Below are positions 46,201 to 50,437 of a DNA stretch of 50,437 nt, in pieces; within the stretch, counting starts at the first letter, position 1; every line of letters begins with the position of its first letter. The notes under the pieces are model-generated. The model did no database searches, was not told where the DNA came from, and worked only from the letters and a program-made list of their open reading frames with translations. The position numbers and the translations under genes are program-made. Origin of the DNA: Pelargonium nanum (taxonomy: Eukaryota; Streptophyta; Magnoliopsida; Geraniales; Geraniaceae); assembly GCA_036897485.1 (NCBI GenBank), contig JAYMTF010000137.1, forward strand, positions 1 through 50,437, written 5' to 3'.

Positions 46201-47585
46201 TGAATTATTTTGGAATGCAAATGGGAATACTTTTATCATGACCAAAAAGTCCCCATACGAACATGATGAATTGGAATTTCATTCCCATTCCCATTCATGA
46301 ACAAAAATTATAATCCAAACGCTAACTTATATCTTTAGGCTAGAGGTAGCAACAGTTTGTTATGAACCTTGTTGTTCTTTCTCTTCATTGTTTCCTCCTT
46401 GGGGATTCTTAAGCACTTCAAGAAAGTACTTGTGCTGATAAAAAAAATGTTGTGAACTTTGTTCAGCTGCAGCAGGGAAGATTTAGATTTGCTTAATTTC
46501 AGACAGTGGCTGTTATCCTAATCACATTTAATCTTTAGCATCCCATACTTATTAAACTCCCATATTTGTTCAATTCGATAGTGCTGGGTCCCAGGTGGCT
46601 GCAATGTTTCTTTTGCCATGTTCAATTTTGGAACTGTTCATTTGACAATGTATTTCTGGAATCTATATTCTAAGTACTCCCTCCGTCTTAAAATTCTATT
46701 TTGAGAAAAGTTGAGGAGAAGTTAGTTAATGTTGTGCATTTCCTCTTGTAATCTCATGAACATGTGTAGTAGCAAACTTAAGGAATACTAACTAACTTAT
46801 AATAGAGATATTATTGGTAATTCATGCGTAACTAACTTCCTAAAAAGAAACAAGACACTCATTTTGGGATGGAGGGAGTATAATATCTGCAACGCCTTCA
46901 TGGTTTTGACCCCATTGTGTGTATTCACATGACAAGTTTGCTCCACAATGGTATATTTTTGTTTAGATATGTATTAGCTGCAACTTTATTTTCAGACGCA
47001 CTAGATTTCTGTGTCAGAATACTTACAAATGCACTGATTATATGACTATTTTTCCTCTCAGTGAAGAGACAGAGACAAGAGAAACGACTTGCAATAGTTA
47101 AAACAACAAATGCTGTAAATCCAATTATTTGGGATGACATTGTATGTAAATCTCTACGCTTTAGTGTTTTGACTTCCTGATTTTTGTGTTAACAATTTTA
47201 CTGAAGATTTCTTCTTGTGCAGCCCATTATTAATTTGGATATGTGGGAGGTAAGGCCGTGATCTCTCTCTCATTTTTCTTTCTAAGATTCAAGCATGAAC
47301 TTTTTATTGACACTGAAAGGTGCTGATTGATCTGTTGTTGATGTTGTAATGCAGCATGCTTATTATCTGGATTACAAGGTACATAAATTTTTTTTCGATG
47401 TCATGATTTCTTTTCTTTTTTCCCAGTTCGAGATGTTGATTGGTATTTATGGGCAGAATGACAAGGCAAAGTATATAGACACGTTCTTCGAGCAGCTAGT
47501 GTCTTGGGATTCAGCAGCGGGTCGAATGGCACGTGGGGAAAGTTTTGTGAATTTAGGGGAACCTAATATTCCACCGGGGGTATGA
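43284..47585 (+). CDS. FSD3: Iron superoxide dismutase, chloroplastic (FSD3 type)
   Basis: 8 exons: 43284-43379, 44222-44305, 44641-44832, 45536-45707, 47062-47141, 47223-47249, 47355-47378, 47457-47585; 267 aa, against 263 for Arabidopsis FSD3. It converts superoxide to peroxide and oxygen. FSD3 works with FSD2 at plastid nucleoids and with the plastid RNA polymerase. The first 45-50 residues are a Ser/Arg-rich plastid transit peptide ending near [20 protein letters not shown]. Iron ligands are in place: His75 (LEIHWGKHH), His128 (VWNHDFFW), Asp214 and His218 (DMWEHAYY). Identity to FSD3 over FSD2 rests on the short loop after [11 protein letters not shown], the C terminus [12 protein letters not shown] and the lack of the acidic tail of FSD2. 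The stop follows GGG|GTATGA, which could also be a donor to an unseen last exon. It is convergent with the F-box gene, whose stop is 222 bases away. Confidence 0.94.
45088..45302 (+). repeat. Tandem duplication in FSD3 intron 3
   Basis: GACACACAGTCACACGCAAT through TAATGAGTTGGCCATA (about 87 bases) recurs at an exact offset of 128 bases (45088-45174 and 45216-45302) with about one mismatch, so it is recent. The piece between them, CACCCAATTGCATTATTCTG to TTCATTTGGG, recurs once more at 45458-45490 just before exon 4. Confidence 0.92.
46188..46306. mobile_element. Harbinger-like MITE in FSD3 intron 4
   Basis: The 119-base element is flanked by TTA. The left end CGCAGAGTGTGGATGAATTA and the right end (reverse complement GTTAGCGTTTGGATTATAAT) match the family at 9967-10122. 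The interior has GGAATGCAAATGGGAATAC and CATTCCCATTCCCATTC. Confidence 0.68.
46677..46878. mobile_element. Stowaway MITE F in FSD3 intron 4
   Basis: The 202-base element is flanked by TA. The left end CTCCCTCCGTCTTAAAATTC and the right end CATTTTGGGATGGAGGGAG are inverted repeats. It is the best preserved Stowaway terminus in the window. Confidence 0.88.
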
Positions 47586-47807
47586 GATACGTATGTTGCT
47601 CTAATTTACGAGTAAAATGTAGTATTTTATGCTGATTACTTGATTTGATCTATTATTATTTGTAGTTTAATTTCACATTCTATATAAAGTTCATGATATG
47701 ATACAGGAAATTAAATGGTCTTAACTGGGTTTTAGCCCGGAAAATAGAAGAAAATGTTTGTGTTTGTTTGAGTTTGAGTTTTTGTTCTGAGTTGTGAAGC
47801 TTGAGCT

Positions 47808-49470
47808 CTAAGATAAACTAAAATCCTCCTCAAAACAAAACATTCCAATATCATAAACTATATATTCTGAATCAAATGAAGGGGCAATAATCACCCATTT
47901 ATCTTCCTGAAAGAAGTGTTGGAGTGCTTGACAAAGCTTTTCTCGTTCGCCTTTATCCCATGAAACCCTCTTCATTTTCACATCTCCTTCTGTAATTTGT
48001 ATTTCCGGGTTGATAACAAGTCGTTTAAGTGAAATACCACATATCAGCAAATGGATTGCGAAATCAATCTGATTATGCGTAGCGTGAAATCCTCTAATTT
48101 CAACTTCTTCTAAATGTTCCAAATGTGTATTTTCAACGATCGCACCTGCACCACCTGCTGGCTCTTCAATATCTCGTGGACAACATATCTGCAGCAAGAA
48201 CGAGCGTTATAACTAACTACAAAATCTTTCGATAAATGTTTGAGATATTTATATGCACTACCTCTAGTTTAAATTTCTGTAGAACTGGAAATGCTCTCAG
48301 AATGTGAATCACCTCTCGCATGTCAAACCTCTCCATCCTCTGTCTAAAAGTCAGGTTAAGTTCCTTAACCTTGAAGGTGACCATGCCTGCTAATGCTGAC
48401 GGATTCGGAGCACACGTAACATCTAAACCCAGAACTCGTACTGCACTTGGAAGATCATTGGCGAGTTGTGTGAATATGTAACGATATTCACGCAATTGCA
48501 AATCATGGTCGTGCCTCCTCTTAGCCACCATCGCTTTCAAGAACACGCTTTGCAAATTTGGAACTCCGGAGAAAGACAACAAGTTTATAATTCCAGAAAA
48601 TTGAAATTTAGTCAGCTTCGCAGCTGAGATTTCGATCCTCTCTTCCCCGAAGAGTTGACAAAAGTGTACCGCCAATGTGTCAAGAGACTTGCTGGAAATG
48701 CGTGCCTGGAAAGGCAATCTGCAATGATATAGCGCCAAAGATTTGAGGTTCCAACAGTTTTGAGACACGGCGTGCAGGAGCTCTTCGTGTAAACCTACGC
48801 CTGTCAAGTGAAGGCTCGTTAGGGAGCTGAAATTGGATACTGCATTTAGCGTAAGCGTGCACGATTTCAGTTCTAAATGCTCCACATTGGAGATGGAGCA
48901 ATCAAAGGTGTAAAGATGGCCCTTTTCTATATAATTTGGCCATATCACGACAGGGGATTCGCGACAAGAAAGCTTAAGCACGAGCGTTTTGACGTCTTTG
49001 TTGAGGGCAAAGTTGAGCCATTGGTCGATGTGGTTGGCATATTCTTGTCCCAGGCAAAAATCTACCGCGAAGGTGTCTACTTGATGCTGCACGGCCTTGG
49101 CCATGTAGGTCTCTAGGAATTGGCTCACTCCTTCCACGAATCTGATTTTGTCTGCCTTGCATTGCCATGTGCACGGCCGTGCAGTGCGATGATACGCACA
49201 AGGGTCATGTTTATCGAGAGTGCGTTTCGAGGAATTTGGCGGGGTGGAAAACATGGCGCTCCAATCGAAGCAGAGGCGAGATGGGAACGAGCGGAGGCGG
49301 GTCCATCGGGAGGATAAAGATGTGAGCACAACCCGATCTCTTATGCTCAAATTGTTTGATGATATTAAGGTACACAAGACATCATCCGAAAGCTCACTGA
49401 TGCGGTCTCTTGTTGAGTGTTCTTCGAGTTCTTCGACTCGCCTTCTTTTTCCTCTGATCACATCTCCCAT
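47808..49470 (-). CDS. F-box/FBD/LRR-repeat protein
   Basis: Two exons, complement(47808-48188, 48262-49470), 529 aa; the 73-base intron has GT/AG ends and joins FKLE to ICCPRD. The F-box is at residues about 20-65 (DRISELSDDVLCTLISSNNL, then LTSLSSRWTRLRSFPSRLCF), where it would bind SKP1/ASK in an SCF ubiquitin ligase. Leu-rich repeats follow (LKSCTLTLNAVSNFSSLTSL, LALYHCRLPF). The C terminus has an FBD-type block (LEHLEEVEIRGFHATHNQID, then SLKRLVINPEIQI). This very large plant family selects proteins for breakdown; the target is unknown. A Cys/His-containing stretch (CAYHRTARPCTWQC) is unusual for the family. The start is the first ATG before the F-box; the frame upstream to 49500 has no ATG. 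Confidence 0.9.
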
Positions 49471-49629
49471 GTTCTCTTTAGGAGAATAATTTACGAGCAA
49501 TTACTACAGAATCATAGACACGAATGTTCAATAATAATAAATATTTGCTATATTTATGCATAAAAGTTACATTACCTATGATGATGAAGAAACAGTCAAC
49601 CCCGCACACTCGCAGTTGGCACCTTTAAG
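49471..49629. other. Upstream flank of the F-box gene
   Basis: Short AT-rich stretch before the minus-strand F-box start; promoter elements are not obvious and the SINE beyond it may limit the promoter. Confidence 0.35.
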
Positions 49630-49796
49630 GCGTTTTTATCACACCCAGACTAATCCCTATTCGCCCCACTGTCAGCGCACTAAGCGGTAGGGGGCTGGCC
49701 CATGAGTTTTTTCCATTCACAAGAGCTGGTATTCGAACTTTCAACCACTTGCTTAAGGGACGTAGTGCTAAACCAACTACGCCAACCCACTGGGTT
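49630..49796 (-). mobile_element. tRNA-derived SINE of a second family (Au-like)
   Basis: Read on the minus strand it starts GTGGGTTGGCGTAGTTGGTT (A box TGGCGTAGTTGG) and has GAAAGTTCGAATACC (B box), then runs to GTCTGGGTGTGATAAAAACG. The spacing is that of tRNA-related Pol III promoters, while the 3' body is not tRNA, so it is a SINE and not a tRNA gene. It differs from the pair near 1 kb. It lies about 160 bases upstream of the F-box start. Target duplications were not resolved. Confidence 0.7.
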
Positions 49797-50437
49797 AACT
49801 GTGGATTTTTTTTTTTGTCAATAAGTCATTCTATTAATTGAACACACCAAACATTTAGTTTACATATAGTTTGTATTTCGTTCGTTGCATGAGGTATAAG
49901 ATTTTTTTCTTTTGTTACAGACAATTAAAACCACTAATATCGCTTAAGTACAATAGGAGCAATTTAAGTTATGAAAGTGCAATGATCAAGTGTTTGTTCT
50001 TGTTTAAACCGACTCACATGTAAGTGCTTTTTATGGTATGAAATTTGTATATATTACACATCATACCATTAGTATATTAACTATTGTTTTTTTACACATT
50101 ATATTAACTATTGTTTGTTAGATGAACATAATTAAAAATAATAAAAGAACTATATTATTTTGCAACATGTAATTGAGCTTTAACTTCATAAACATACAAA
50201 TAAAATACATATAAATAATACAAAAATACAAAAAGAATTAAAAATGATAAAAGAATTTTATTATTATGTAACATAAATTAAACTGTAATTTCCTCTAAAA
50301 AAAATTGTAATTTCGTACACATAAAAATAAAATACATATGAAAATATTCTCTCTATTCACAACCCACACTTTTTACCTCATCTCTAATCAACATCATCCG
50401 ATTTTTGTAGACCGACTCATTTTTTTTTAACCCAGAA
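49797..50437. other. AT-rich right edge without genes
   Basis: Very AT-rich DNA containing repeated AAATTAAA, ATAAAAGAA and ATACATATAAA words, e.g. ATAATAAAAGAACTATATTA and GATAAAAGAATTTTATTATT about 100 bases apart with ACATAAATT/ACATGTAATT around them, which suggests a worn local duplication. No gene was seen. Confidence 0.4.

Noticed and set aside
49690-49796. Possible tRNA gene
   Set aside because: A and B boxes are present, but no cloverleaf 3' half or discriminator region follows; the body and A-rich end fit a SINE.

Overview
The window is nuclear DNA from a flowering plant, most likely a eudicot. Genes are split by AT-rich GT-AG introns, intergenic DNA is AT-rich, and many small plant-type transposons (Stowaway, Harbinger-like and hAT-like MITEs, tRNA-derived SINEs) are scattered through it. 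The encoded proteins (importin SAD2, mitochondrial dihydroorotate dehydrogenase, plastid Fe-SOD FSD3, class I TCP factor, F-box/FBD/LRR protein, RING-H2 ligase, Ole e 1-type proline-rich protein) are standard land-plant proteins. I cannot name the species.

Layout. 0-1.7 kb: repeats, including two inverted copies of one SINE. 1.7-4.4 kb: a decayed gene for mitochondrial ribosomal protein L14 (HUELLENLOS type), apparently still with promoter-like sequence. 5.1-6.1 kb (minus): a secreted Ole e 1/proline-rich protein. 6.2-13.4 kb: no convincing gene; a MITE-rich stretch with a diverged local repeat. 13.4-13.9 kb: a broken 3' fragment of KU70 that keeps its introns, followed by hAT-like MITEs. 16.4-24.3 kb (plus): a complete 22-exon SAD2-type importin. 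27.1-28.1 kb (minus): a single-exon RING-H2 E3 ligase. 29.4-31.5 kb: a decayed BIG BROTHER-related E3 ligase without its RING. 33.9-34.5 kb (plus): a TCP7/TCP21-like factor. 36.6-41.6 kb (plus): an 11-exon PYRD gene. 43.3-47.6 kb (plus): an 8-exon FSD3 gene, convergent with an F-box/FBD/LRR gene at 47.8-49.5 kb (minus). The last kilobase holds a SINE and AT-rich DNA.

The genes are independent loci, not a pathway cluster. SAD2 moves cargo into the nucleus, PYRD makes orotate at the inner mitochondrial membrane, FSD3 removes superoxide in plastids, TCP regulates transcription, and the RING and F-box proteins act in ubiquitin pathways. For the three multi-exon genes with the clearest homologues the exon sums are divisible by three and give full-length products (1032, 460 and 267 aa), so their models are well supported.

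I found no undescribed biological system. The most informative oddities are three non-processed pseudogenes of conserved genes, an intronic minisatellite whose units carry splice-acceptor-like ends, two tandem-NAG splice acceptors, a class I TCP binding motif in front of the TCP gene, and a stop-free upstream extension of the TCP frame. I recognised no retrovirus-like, LTR or other capsid-bearing element.
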